From: Ancylostoma caninum
Lineage: Eukaryota; Nematoda; Chromadorea; Rhabditida; Ancylostomatidae
Reading direction: 5' to 3'
Length of the DNA: 64,000 nt
Assembly: GCA_037903475.1 (NCBI GenBank)
Contig: JBAJFG010000076.1
Coordinates: 558,001 to 622,000, forward strand
Made by a program: the position numbers and the translations under genes. Under the pieces are notes generated by a model, which saw nothing but the letters and a program-made list of their open reading frames with translations, was not told the origin of the DNA and made no database searches. The number at the start of each line of letters is the position of its first letter. The stretch's first letter is position 1. This document shows positions 24,239 through 36,900 of the stretch, one piece after another.

Positions 24239-27200
24239 CGTGCAGGGCTAATATTTCAAGAGGGTAAGAATAAAAATTATTTGCAGGAAATCTCGATCTT
24301 TCCTAGAGCTTGACCTACGTACGCGAATTTTGTTAGCGCGGCCTGAAAAACAATGAAAAAATTGGAACCAGAGCGTCCACGGAGTCTTCCATTCTATTAT
24401 ACTTTTTAGTTTTCGAACTAGCGACTGAGTCACTCCCAATGTTCTTTTACAGTACTGGTGAGTCCGAAGAACAGTTCTCATGAGCACACACGAAAAAAAA
24501 CACATAAAAAATTCCCAGCACTCTGCAACCCGCCGGGACACACCCCTGAGTACATAGAGAACTCTGATCTCTTTTACTAGCATGTCTAACAAAAGTCAAT
24601 ATTGACAGTTGTCCAGGTGCAATTGCGGAAACTGCGGCGGTTTTTCTCACGAGAAAACCTTGTGTACCGTAGCGTTCGCTTTCCGAGAATTATAGTGTAA
24701 TTGCGCAAACCAGGCGTTATGGGCGTGTGCTCGGTCGATTCGTAGGCAGAACACGTCTCGAGTGCGTACTCGTTTCTGTTTGTACTCGCCTCAGTTCATC
24801 CAAGTCGAGTTCTTGCATACGGTTTGCATTGGCTTCGAGGGTGGTTGCACTGAACGAAGTCGAGCGCCAACCTCTTATCCGGAACGCTTTTTCTGGAGCA
24901 TGATGTCTGCAGAAAAGTAATATTTGATAGAGTGCTGTCTGATCCGCTGCACTCTTACGCCCTTTGGAAAGAGTTGCACAGTTCGTTCTAAAAGGATAAA
25001 TATTGATCTTAGGGTTGGTTGCTAGAGAAGTACTGCTTTTTCAGAAATCAGTGCAAAGTATAGACCTTTTTTTCTGGATTGAACTCCAGGATTTTGCTAT
25101 CGGAGAAAGAGCTGCGAACGCACGAGCCCCGTGATTGGTTAGTCAGATTGACCGACCAGTAGCAGAGCTCGGCCGCACCTCCTTTGGCAGTACAACGCTC
25201 CATATGCGTTCTCTTAGCGCTATTAGCGCTAAGTGATGAATTTTCCAAAAATCAGGAGAACCAGATGTATGGAACCAACTACGAGTGACAATTTTGAAGC
25301 TACTGTTTGCTTCTTTCTTGTCGTTCTAGGAAGATTTGTGGTCATCTCGGGATTCACTAAGAAGGATCAAACGAAGGTTGAAGCAGATATCTCGAAGCAG
25401 ATTTTCTGAAGAAGCTGTTCACGATCTTTATCGCGTGCGCAAAATGAAAAATCCGACCGTTCATCTACTATTTTCCCTTTGAATTTTTCCATCCCGGTGA
25501 GACGAACAAACATGTCTACAGAAGAACTTCGCACGTCTGATCCACAAATCAATTAATCAGAGAATGTTGCTTCAACAGGAGACAGAAAATAATACGTTAG
25601 CACAGTAGCCACAGTAGTAGACGCAGATGGGGCGGGAAAGGTTGGGTTGGAAGGAGAAACTGAGCTCGGCACCCCACATTTTAACCACGTTAAATTGGTA
25701 TTTTTTATGAGCGAAAGGTAATAAGTACACCTGTGAGCATTATCCTGTTCATTCGAGCTAAATTCAAGGACAAATACCACTGCAAGACTCCGTTGCAGTG
25801 ATAGGAAGCTGGGTAACCCCACCCATGGGTCGCATCTGGGCACTGACAGATGAATATTCTCGTACCCATAGGTGGTAACTGGGTACTGACAGTGTCACGT
25901 ATAGGTAACAATGTTGATGGGTGCCGGATAAAGGGTCAACCAGGAGGAAAGGGTTAATTAGAGAATGTTAACACGTTTATCATAATTAATCTCAACGACG
26001 CATCGGGGCCATGGGTATACAGTACTCTAGGCACAGAAATGACTGAAATTTCAGTGGTAGAGCTGTCAAGAAATTAAATTTAGATTCAAATGCTGACAAA
26101 TATGCAGATATTTGGAAAAAAGACAATAAAAAAAGAATATAAAGTGAGCCGTTACTAAATCTCAGCTTATTTCGTGAACTAGTCAAAATCTACTGAGTCA
26201 TTCCCGGGGGGGGGGGGAGAGGAGGAAAGGGGTGCGCAAGGATGATGTTAGGTTTAAAAAGAAGGATAAAATAGAGGTCATGCATCCAAGCATGCGTTCG
26301 AGCAGGCCGTCCACCCGTTTCAGGGATTTCCTCATGCACTGCCTAAATGATTCTATATATCAGACTTTTTTTCCATTGACTTACCTACTTACGCCCCCTC
26401 CCCCCATCGTGGTGGGAATATATTAGAAACCGAAGCTATTAGGCTCTTAGTTTCGAAATTACAAAGCGGAACAGAATTTCTGGCAAGATCCAAGATTTTA
26501 TACGTTCTAGCAAGATTCAGCATGAAATAGTTCTGAAAAAATGTTTCGGTCAAGGCTGAGATAATTTCATGTAACCGCGACACGTTGCCATCACTTCGCT
26601 CTCTGCGCACTTTTTCTTCACTAGCTGCGGAAAAAACCGATGTTTTCTTTGTAAAAAAAAGTCCGTTGGACACTTGTTCCCAAACAGAAACTGCTGCGGG
26701 TGAGTTTGGCCGAAGAGTCGCACATTGTTGCAGGATTCAAGTGCTTGCCGATCCCCGATCCATTATGGATTGCGCAAACTTTCAGGTGCAGCTCAGACCT
26801 GGAAACTTTTCCACTTCTCCACTTCAAATTCTATTGTTGGCTAGCTTTTCTGTCTGGAACTCCCCTTAGCGAGGTTTTTCCACAGCAATTAGAGTTTTCG
26901 TTCTCCTTCGAAAAAACGCTGCCTTTGAATTGGCTTTACGTGCCTGCCAACGCTTCTTGGTTTTGTCTCAATGGCTATTAAGCTAGATCATGACCAGTTT
27001 TCTCAAGCCCACAATGCAATTGGCGGCCCACACACCAGCAAAAACCATGCTGTCAAGCTGCTTCCATTCATAACAATAGAATTTCTTCTCACTTGTATCA
27101 TATACTGTATCGTACTGTATTGCTTTTCAAGAATATCCGAAATTATCGAAGCTTTGTCGGCTAACAATGAAGCTGGCAGTAGTGAAGTATACAAGACCTA

Positions 27201-27341
27201 CGTATGTGTGCCCAATAGTATCTAGAAACTAGCGCGACCGCTCAGGCTATTCTAGCAGGCCTGAGTGTTTTCAGTCTTTCAAGGAAGAAGGGCATTTATT
27301 GCATCAAGATGGCACAGAATAATTTAACTCGAACACTATGC
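24239..27341. other. Intergenic, no supported gene
   Basis: AT-rich DNA with short overlapping frames only. A poly-G run of 13 at 26206-26218 is low-complexity. No conserved domain was recognised. Confidence 0.5.
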
Positions 27342-27562
27342 TCTGTTAGCTCAGGGAGTGCACCAGGATGGACTTCGTCTGCAGTCGCGACCGCAGTGGT
27401 ATCGGCCTATTTTTAACACCCTTTTCTGTAAGTTTTGATCTGGATGTCATGTAATTCCTTTCATCGTGATGTTTCACTACTGTCCCCTATCGAACCATCC
27501 GATACCACTGCGGTCGCAATTGCAGACAAAGTCCACCCTGGTGCACTCCCTCAGCTAACAGA
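27342..27562. mobile_element. MITE, family A copy 3 (best preserved)
   Basis: Terminal inverted repeats of about 65 bp start TCTGTTAGCTCAGGGAGTGC and continue through GACTTCGTCTGCAGTCGCGA and CCGCAGTGGTATCGG. The right end carries the complementary sequence with few differences. The ~90-bp centre is non-coding. I could not identify a certain target-site duplication. Confidence 0.8.
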
Positions 27563-27851
27563 CTGTACTTGTAATGGCAGGAGGATTTTAGCATCCTAGA
27601 ATCTCAATTTTCTGAGCGCAGCCATCAGGAATGCAATATTTAGAGCTTTCATCGCGGGATTCTCGGCGCAGAGTATTTGATGTATGTTTGTTCCATGAAA
27701 TTTTGGAGTCTTTAACTTCAACGGGACCGAAAATCTTCTTCAGTTATGTGCAATCCCGCACAAAGTATTCTCCAATTAAATTTCACTGAGAGGGCGGAAA
27801 AAGAACGTTAGAGCGAGATCACTTACAACTCGCGCAGGTAGCGCCTATACG

Positions 27852-28101
27852 GGGCAGCTTATACTAAATAGATGCGTGATGACTAGACCTACTTTATTAT
27901 ATTATTACTGTACTTTTTACTATACTAGATGATATTGCATGAAAATCTGTCGAGACGACATGTACGTCTTGAATGAAAACAACACGCTGACGCTGCGAGG
28001 TCGCAAAGCGTGCGTCTGAGCTGCGTCAGCGATGCGGCCCTACTATCCTTCATCATATAGGCGCATGCGCGTCAAAAGCACGCATCTAGTATAAATTGCC
28101 C
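27852..28101. mobile_element. Short inverted-repeat element (putative MITE)
   Basis: GGGCAGCTTATACTA followed by AGATGCGTG at the left is matched by the complement of GGGCAATTTATACTAGATG at the right, and both sides continue with GCG-rich sequence. The element is about 250 bp and non-coding. No clear target duplication was found. Confidence 0.55.
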
Positions 28102-31100
28102 TTATCTTCGGATGACAAAAAATTTTCTACCTCCTCCACGTCAAACACTGTAAGGGGCGAGTCCATTCCGTAAAAGTACGATATTTCTCAGTTTTCCACA
28201 GCCAATGGTTTTGAAATAATGCTTGTACTTCTCTAAAAATTCATTCAATGTGCTCCATGTTGATGTTTCGCACTACTTTTTTTTACTTTTCCGTCTTGCA
28301 ACTTTGTACATTTTGCCTTCAGCAGGCGCAATAAATTGAAGTCAGAAAATGATTGATAACATTTTTCATATATTTTCTCCCGGAAGTGAACCTGAACGCA
28401 GCACTAATGCCAAACAAATCTCTGCAGATAATCCTTCAATACTGCCGGTGAATTGAAGGAAAAAAAAAGAAAAAAGAGAAGGGAAATTTCGCGCTCGGCA
28501 AGAAATGAAGTTCTCTTATTGCGCGTGAGACTTTCGGTAGCTTTCATTCTCCTATAATTCTAAAATTTTCTCTTTGAACACAGTGTTTTTATTGCAACTT
28601 TGTCAAAATGGGTAACTAAACCAGAATAAGATGAGCTGTTAAAAGAATGCAGAGAAAAGCAGAGGGCCGTCGTTTCGTTTGCAGGATTTAGTTTGATGCT
28701 TCTTCTACATCCACTTGTAGATTAAAATAGCAAAATCTGGTAGCATCGATGAATTGTTCACTTTATAGGATTGCTCCCAGTATTGCTCTAGGTTTGTCAT
28801 AAAATTTCTTACAACTTTCGGTTTTTTTATAGTTGTGATTGCACCAAAACCTGTCCTATACTAGTCTGCAGTCGCTACCATTTATTACATGTGCTCACAA
28901 AATCAGCTGATGTTCTCATACAAAAAATAGAGTAGGTCTAATACAACCTTCGCAGCGGTAAGTTCCAAGGTCGTTATTACTGTTGCAGAACACAGAACAA
29001 CTGCAAATTTTTTTGTTAAACTATATCAGCAACATTTTGTCCAGTTGGTCAGATTAGTTCACAAATCAGAAAAGATCAAAGATAGAAGAATAGCCTCATG
29101 TGCAGGGAAAGTTTTTGCACGATTCAAAGTACAAAACTTTACCGGTGCACTCTTCCGCCTGCCATCGGACAAATATTGCTGCGATTGGTTGCTTTTTGAA
29201 GAAATGGGCGGGGCTGGCTTTGTAGACCGTCTAGTTAGGAGCCTATAAAACTGGAGTAGTGTGTTATTGAGCTCGTGCTCGACAGGTTTCTCGAAAATTG
29301 TTACGCCTATGATTTTCTCTCTGTTCCGTTGCTTCTTAAGTGTTCTTAGGTTGACCGTTGTTCAAGTGGTTCATTTCTCAAGCGTAGATCCACGAAGATG
29401 ATTTATGATCATCTCTACGATCATGTTTTCACTTTTTCCTCTTGTTCTTACCCGGCTACATGAGATATAGCTGCTCCTGCTTCTCAGCAAGCCTTATCGA
29501 ATTCAGTTCATTCGCAGCGATTTATGATGTCGCAAATCTCCACAGAGTTTCCGGAACAGCTGAATGAGGAGGTGTAAGGATTAAGGGGATACTTTTGAGG
29601 TCTCTGCTATGGGAAATACATCCAAATTGGCTCTAGATTCACCCTCTTAGAGATTGATTGTGAAAGTACGCAGGTGTGTAATAAAATGTAAAAAAAATTG
29701 GTATTACAATTTGACAGCTCTTTAGCTAATGAAGTCTTATCGACGAATTAGACTCATACTTATTGCACTCTTGAAACAGACCCTCTTTTTAACTCGCAAA
29801 TGGCGATGCATTAGTGTTTCTGTTCATGTTAAGCTTAGAACATTTTTCTCCTGAGCTAGGCTGGGATTCATTAACGCATAACCGAGGGAAACCAGGCTAA
29901 CAAACCAACCTTCACGGCCTGCGTCTCCTAGCACGTAGTCTATACTATAGCCAATCACACTAACCACCATTGGTTTGCAGGTCATCGTTCCGTGAATCCT
30001 AGCCCTGGTGCTTGAGACCAGGTGTTTTGTGATTGTATAAATCAAAGATATTTTGGATCTCTGAGTATTTAGATTTTGTTGATTTGAGAAACAACTTTCA
30101 ATTCTTAATACGTTGGATTTGCCAGCCTTCACTCCAAATCGTGGACGAAAACAAAAAACTGGACCCCCTTGCGGAGCGCCACATCAAGCATAGATATCCC
30201 ACTGCCTCATATGGATAATCTTTCTTAGGAATAACAAGCCGTTGAAAATGAGGCACAATGTTAGAAAGCAGACTTAGCCGTTAATTAATCTTCACTCAAT
30301 ACGAAGGATTTCGTTGAATCGTAGTGTTTGAAGAAACTATGTAGGTGGGACCCCTCAATTCTTTGCATTGCACAGCGCATCATTTCCATACGTTAATGTG
30401 TTGATATCCATCTTTCGTTCATAGATTGATACATATACAAATTCACTCGTACTTTCTGATATAACGGTTACTTAAGGACTCTGCGGAGCGGCTGTTAACT
30501 ATGGGTCACTCGATTTTTGACCTCTTACTACAAAAACTTGAGACATTACAATGTAGTATTTAATTTCAGTTGTTTCTATTGTTTCAAAAAAAGGCATTGG
30601 CCATCACCAGGTGCTGCTTGATGTCTTTTCTTTTGACCTTGACGCAGGCAATCAGTTAATCGCAAGAAATCGCCTTATTACTTCTGACAAAAATCGAGAA
30701 AGGAGCCAGATTTTCCATGTTTTTCAAGGGATTCGCTAAAAAAACTTACTGCTACGGAAAATCACTGATAGCTGCTGTGAAATTTTCCTCTGAGCATTCA
30801 AAGAAGCGACCCATACTTAATAGCCACCTTGCACTTATTTCATCCCATGGAAGCGACCGAGGATGCAGGTAATTCTAGTGCAACTATCGTAAAGTAAAGG
30901 ACTTATTATATTATCCAACAAGTCCTCCGCCTTACCACATATTCTGGTTCTGTTTCTGTCGAAAAACTACCGAATCCAGTCTCCTCCAAGCGAAATCCCA
31001 TGAAATCCCCTTTCAAGGCGAAGAAATCGTCGCATTACGCTAAGAGTGCGAGTTCGGATCTGCTGAACGGCTACTTTTTGTCGATTTCGCCATTTGCAAG

Positions 31101-31871
31101 TCACAATCATCTTGTCCACGCTTCAATGGATCCAGAAACTTTCCCTCAACGAGTTCGGCTGTTCAGCTGGGCCTCGGCTAACAGTAGTGCTCAAAGATCA
31201 CTTTTTCCCTGACCTATTAGCACTCCTAGAAACGTTGTTAGCGCCGTATTTGCTCGGAAAACAATACGCACAGCAGAAGGGACTCAGTGGCACGAACTGG
31301 TACTCCAGATGAGTTTTTCAAATTGTTTCCAGGTAACTGGTTCGAACTTTCTCTCCGTCGACAGATCTCTGGCTAGAGGTGAAACTGGGAGAATTTCTGT
31401 GCATCGACGAAGTCACGCTCCAGTATCAAAATAAGCTCCATCGCTAAAAGCTCCTTGTGTAGCCAAAAAAAAATGAATGTTTGGAAATAGTGCTAGAGTA
31501 AAACAGTCGGAAGGAAGGAATAAAAATCCTTGAGATTTGGAAGGAAAACCCTCTTTGTTGAGGTCGAAGAGAAATCCAAGGAAACCTTGGAACATACTTC
31601 TTTCATCCCATCCAGAAGCCCTTGACCTTGACCCGCGCTTCGAGATAACATATCACGAAGAAATGAGTCGTTCCCCTCGAGTGTTCAAGAATCTTCAAAC
31701 ATGTGCTACAGATGTTCGATTACCAGTATATAAAATGTATGTAGGACCTGTTGCAAAGTAGATATCCACTGCTGTTAACTCTCATCAAAAACGAGATGAT
31801 CTTTTTTTAAAAAATCGCATTAGCTAGGCTGGAACGTTATGTGGTCAAACAGACAACACTTTTCATTGCAT
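28102..31871. other. Intergenic, no supported gene; promoter-like cluster near 29.2 kb
   Basis: No coding region could be supported. ATTGGTT (29186), GGGCGGGGC (29208) and TATAAAA (29244) occur in order within about 65 bp, resembling CCAAT, GC and TATA boxes. No reading frame or RNA gene was recognised downstream. Confidence 0.45.
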
Positions 31872-31873
31872 TA

Positions 31874-31985
31874 GGGTGAGTCATTAGTTTCAGAGATTTT
31901 TCATTTCGACTCTCTTGAAAATCCAGAGCGCAAATATTTATAAAAGTTGGAAAAATGAAAAATTCTTGGAACTTATGACTCACCC
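31874..31985. mobile_element. 112-bp TA-flanked palindromic MITE
   Basis: The left end GGGTGAGTCATTAGTTTC and the right end are inverted copies, and both continue inward to ATTTTTCATTT. TA dinucleotides lie directly outside (31872-31873, 31986-31987). Almost the whole unit can form one hairpin, as in Tc1/mariner-derived MITEs. Confidence 0.8.
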
Positions 31986-33239
31986 TACTAATATTCTCAA
32001 TTTCAAGATCAGAAGTGGTCATCCTACAATTCTCAAAACCAGTCCCTCAGTAGCATGGCAATTCCATAATTGTTCGGTACTGGAACTGATATTAATGTCT
32101 TTGAGGTTTTCAGCGTTATGCATTTCATACAGAGCGACAGTCACATTAACATACTATTTCACAAAGCAAAGTTTAATCAGAGCAATTGACTATCAGAGGC
32201 GGCTCCTCCTTCGATATGAAAATGAGAACCTCGTAAACATTTGTTCCGGAGCGTCTGTCTAACGTACCGCTACCTCCTCCAAGTAGCATTGGCGATGATT
32301 GCTATGCTCTCAATTCATAACTTAATGGTTACCAATCAACTAGATTTCTCAATGGGCGGCGCGGCAGACCTGCTGGACTCTCTTGTTATCAGGTGGTCCT
32401 TTTCATCGTTTTCTTTCTATCTTTGTCGTCGTTTCACAATGTTCGGTTGAAAACACAAGCTAACATCAATAGCGGTAACGCCTCACAACTACAGCATCCA
32501 ACTGGTTTGTCGCATCGCGTGAGTGGTGCGACGCGGCAGACCAGAAGGACGGCGTTCTGTGATGCAAGACTGATTGACCGGGACGGAATGAAAATGTTTC
32601 CATGTTGCAGTACCCACATGAAACAGTAGAATGAAATCTGCAGATTTTTTGCTTACGTTCAGCCGCAACATTTCTAACGAGAGTCAGCGTGGGATTCAGA
32701 TTTTCGCCGAAAATTTCATGTCTGTCGGAATTTTCCATAAGAAAAAAATTCTCTAAAACTACTGGGAGGAACATAGAGGAGGCTCTAGTGCAGAAGGACC
32801 GTCTCCAAGATGCCACACCTCCTGTTTGGACAGGTCTAGATATGAAACGAGGGTATCGATTGTGAGATGGGACGATGATATCAGTAAGATGTGTGGATGC
32901 GCAGACAATCATAGCACCACATGGCAGGTAACGCAACGTGTAAACGAGATTGCTACACTGAAGTCTTTTGAATTCAAAAACAAATAAGTATCAATTTTGA
33001 TGAAGGACCTCTCACTGAATCAGATATTACTGGATTTATCTCCAGAAAATTAGTGTAAATGTAAAATTAGATGGGTGTGTAGTGACTGTCTAGTTGCATC
33101 AAGCTGTCTAGAAAACCAAGTGGTGCACATCTGATAGTAGTCCCGAAGGTCCGCAGTTTGCGCGCACTTTTTGCAAGTTTCTAGGGCCTTTGTCAATGTA
33201 CAGTGTAGTTTACTCTTCACATATACTAGCCATCCACCG

Positions 33240-33560
33240 ATAGTTTTATGATGATGGTCGCACAATGCGCCGACACGGCGACGATATGCTGAAGACGAGG
33301 GCGGGCGGGTTTTTGGTGGCGATGGGCCCTGTGCGCGAGACGGGGGCGGGGGTGCGGAAAGCCAGTTGTGACGCAATCCGTCGCCCACCGCGCGCGCGTC
33401 TCTGTGGCTGAGCCCTGCGCTGATGCGTGGCTTTTTCTGGCGATAGCCGTGATTTTATACGGCTATCGGCCTTTGCGTGACGATCAACCCGCGCTATTCT
33501 TCCGTAGTAGACGAGGTGTTTGTTTCGGTGCTAGCCATTCTACAATGATTACGCTGCGGT
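33240..33560 (+). promoter_or_regulatory. GC-rich segment upstream of the GILT gene with a 10-bp hairpin
   Basis: This CpG-rich stretch stands out from its AT-rich surroundings. It includes CGATAGCCGT and its exact complement ACGGCTATCG separated by 8 bases (33441-33468). It ends about 380 bp before the GILT start codon, so a promoter role is possible but not shown. No TATA box is evident. Confidence 0.3.
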
Positions 33561-33911
33561 AATTACGCGCTCTAGGGGGTTTAATAGCCGCCATTGACCC
33601 CACAAATAGCCGAAGAAATCGCGATTTGCTCCATATTTTGTGCTAGTTTACCTTGTTGTCAACAGTCCGACTCAGTCAATTGGCTATGTAGGCTACGAGG
33701 TCTTATTTATTCCTTAGATCGTTCAAGTGAACCTGCCAATCCGCGTTTCCTCATCGCTTCCACGGAGAAAAACCTTGAAAATCCGGTTCCGCTCTATCGA
33801 TGCCTTCCACAGGATTTCCCCCCTAAGCTTTATCTCTCTGTGTTCAAGCGATTTTTGCCGAGTTTCGCTCATTTCCCTCATTGCTATGGCCTACATAGCC
33901 TTGATACTATA

Positions 33912-33921
33912 CCTCTTCCAG
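33912..33921 (+). promoter_or_regulatory. Possible trans-splice (SL) acceptor of the GILT gene
   Basis: CCTCTTCCAG ends 19 bases before the GILT ATG. A splice acceptor this close to the start codon is typical of spliced-leader addition in nematodes. It could also be an ordinary cis acceptor of an unseen 5' UTR exon. Confidence 0.4.
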
Positions 33922-33940
33922 GCGCGGAACTTTGGGCACG

Positions 33941-36900
33941 ATGTTGGGCTGGATTGCAGCAACTCTTCTTATTCTCCCGGTGGTGATGGTCGACGCTCAA
34001 GTGGTTAACGTGACGATATTCACCGAATCACAATGTCCATACTGTACAAAACTACTTCGTGAGCAGATCTGGCCGTTTTATGTGAATCGACCGGGGATTA
34101 TGAACTTGCAGGTAACTTGCACATTATTTCTGATCTGCTACTTCGCTTCATAGCACCTGTAGTGTTTGTTCTTTGGCCAATTTCAAGTTCGATCCTGACA
34201 ATGCCTTCGCTAAAAGTTAATGGTGTACAGCATCGATATAAATATAGTAGACCTATTATCACGTCATTCTAATACTATAACATCGTTATATATATTATCA
34301 GTATATAAATTATATTTCTACCACCACATAGTGTGATAGAAATATAATATTATATATTATGTAATGTACACCAGAAACTAGAATTCTAGTATGTAATAAA
34401 CATTACAACTATTGACCAAATTCGCACGTTTTATCAATAGGATGTATTAATATTATATACTTGACTTACCTGTATTATTCTATGCCTTATCTACCTCAAA
34501 AGTGCCTGAGCTTCTAAGGTACCTGAATCCAGGGTCTCATGGTGCGAGTGGATCACTTGTTACATGTATTAACTATTGTATATTATTGTATTAAATGTCA
34601 TGTGTACTAATTAATTTGTATTCTTTGGGCGGTGGTTTGTGATGCCATCTTTACCTTCCTTGTACCTCTCCAATGTCTTAGTACTTGAAAAACCATATGT
34701 ATTATATTAATCGACTCTATATTAATAACCATATGTATTATATTAATCAACTGCCATCCTCAGGAGGGGAGGGGGAGGGGAGGGGGGTGAACTTAAGGCA
34801 CAGTTGTTACGTCTAAGTTGTTCTCAAAAATGCTATATTACCACGTTATTCGTGGTCACCAAAGTGGTAATAATGTTCGGCTAGTCGCGCTCATGTCATG
34901 ACTCTCCACTTATTACTACGATCATAGAATCTTTGGGATACAGTTCTGTTTCCTCTACTGCTCTATTCCCGCGAAGTAGTCACATAGTAGAATGACGCAC
35001 TGCATCGCTATTGTAGTAAAGGACCAGTCTTTTCCAGAGAATCATTAGCCGAGCGTTCAGGGAAAATTAAACTAACTACTGTCATAGTACATAGTATTTG
35101 TCCAGGTAGCTTTCAACGTTTCCTTCAAGGTCTCTTTGTGGCTACTGGAGCTCCTTTCTAAGTGTTCTAAGACTTGCATTAAGTGCAATGGAAAAGCGAA
35201 ATTTCTAATAAAACCCAGCTGTTCCTTTAGCTGTTCCTTAAGGGCTTCGGGTTCTCAGAATATTTCCTGGTCTTTGGAATCCATCCTCATTGTGAACAAT
35301 TCATAAATCATAAATAAAGAAGTGAATCATAAACTCTCTGAAAATCTGTGGATTATCCACTTCCTTAGGGAGCAAAAAATTGGTGTAGGACTTGTCCTCG
35401 TAATGTGATGCCCTCGTCGTTTGATGTTTTTTTTAAAAATGGAAACGGTCCTAATCCACTTATCCCAATGTACCACAACATATTTCAAACGTCTGCAGAA
35501 TATAACATGCTTTCAATTTAATTATACTTTCTTCACTCACGTTGGACTGAAAGCACTTGAAAAGTCCCATACAAGAAAGAGTGAAACAACCGCCACCTCT
35601 CCATGACGTTCAGGCGCCCAGATTTACCCCTTAGTTTGTAACCATGAAAATGTTCACCTAGACATGAAGTTATCTATGAGCAGCTGCTACTCGTGGGTCA
35701 TCTTACCCATGGGTAAGAGGTTATCCATTGTTGCATCAGGTTTGGATCCGAATTCCTACCATGTGATTCCCATTTTTTGTATAATTCGTGCTGGAAGCTT
35801 ACCACCTCCAATTCTGTTTCCAAGCTAATGAGTTTTCGCCTTTCAAAATTTCTCACATTTCGCGATACTGTATTCTACCAACTTCCGGTTTCAATGCAGT
35901 ACTTCGAGGAGGTCTTGACTTTGTATTCTTCTTCTTCCTCGCCGCACTCGCCAACTCTGAGTGCGCGTCGATTTCATGACCTCTTGACTTTTTTCTAACG
36001 AAAAAGCCGCTTAGGAACAGGTTTCGCAGTTTTCTTGACCCTTACAAACAAATGCTCACTACGTACTCGTACGCATGGCAATCTCAGAACAAATAAGGTT
36101 TTTTGTCGTCTATGTGTTGGTGGAAAACTCAATTTCACGCACTTCCTGATTCCTGGAACTTCAGGAACTGACAATTCCAGATAAGCTCGTGGTGCGTAAC
36201 AGAAGTCACGCTTTTTTTCTTATCATAAATGAGCGAGAAGAATGGAATTTCTGTATTTTTCGGCTACCCACTGCAGAGTCACCTTGAGATTCCGGGAACA
36301 TTAGCCTTTTTTTGCTCGAAGGTAGCGTAGTTAGCGTAATCGGTCATCGTATAAAACCACGTACATCAAAGAGCGTTAATTTCATTGCACTGGTCACCGT
36401 GGAAAATCGCCATTCGTTTGCTCTTAATGGTGATTTACGAGGATTTCTGCGGCGTTATAGAAAAAAGACTGTATTCTTAGTGGATGCACTTTTCGCCTTA
36501 TGACTCCGCAAGTGGGAATCCCTTTCTATAATCCATTAGAAGGGATACTCCTTAAATTAGTTCCTAATTTAATTACAGAAGCTGGGAAGCTTTCTGCGAT
36601 TTTTCTGCGGCTTTAGCTTTAGTCTCTCATCTTCAGGAGCACCTAGGTGCAGATAATCAAATGAGTAGATAAATATATAAAACAAGTAAATAAGTAGGTT
36701 GCTTACTTGTTATTCAATTGTTACTCGAAGATTATATTCGTTCTCTTTAGTCGTGGGGCTAGGGCCTCCTGAATTCTCGCCGATCATTGATGATTTATTG
36801 CCATGACTTCTCGATGAAATAGACAAATAAATATGTATGATAAACAAATAAACAATGTAACAACATACGATTTTTTCAGGATTTTGATTTTAATATCTTC

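Noticed and set aside
26206..26218. Poly-G run as a regulatory or structured element
   Set aside because: Simple homopolymer with no partner run nearby; most likely low complexity.
32466..32936. 156-codon minus-strand frame starting MRYLPCGAMI
   Set aside because: No domain recognised and no splice or expression signal visible. It may be repeat-derived.
33932..33940. Upstream TTG as GILT start
   Set aside because: It is not an ATG. The next ATG at 33941 gives a normal signal peptide.
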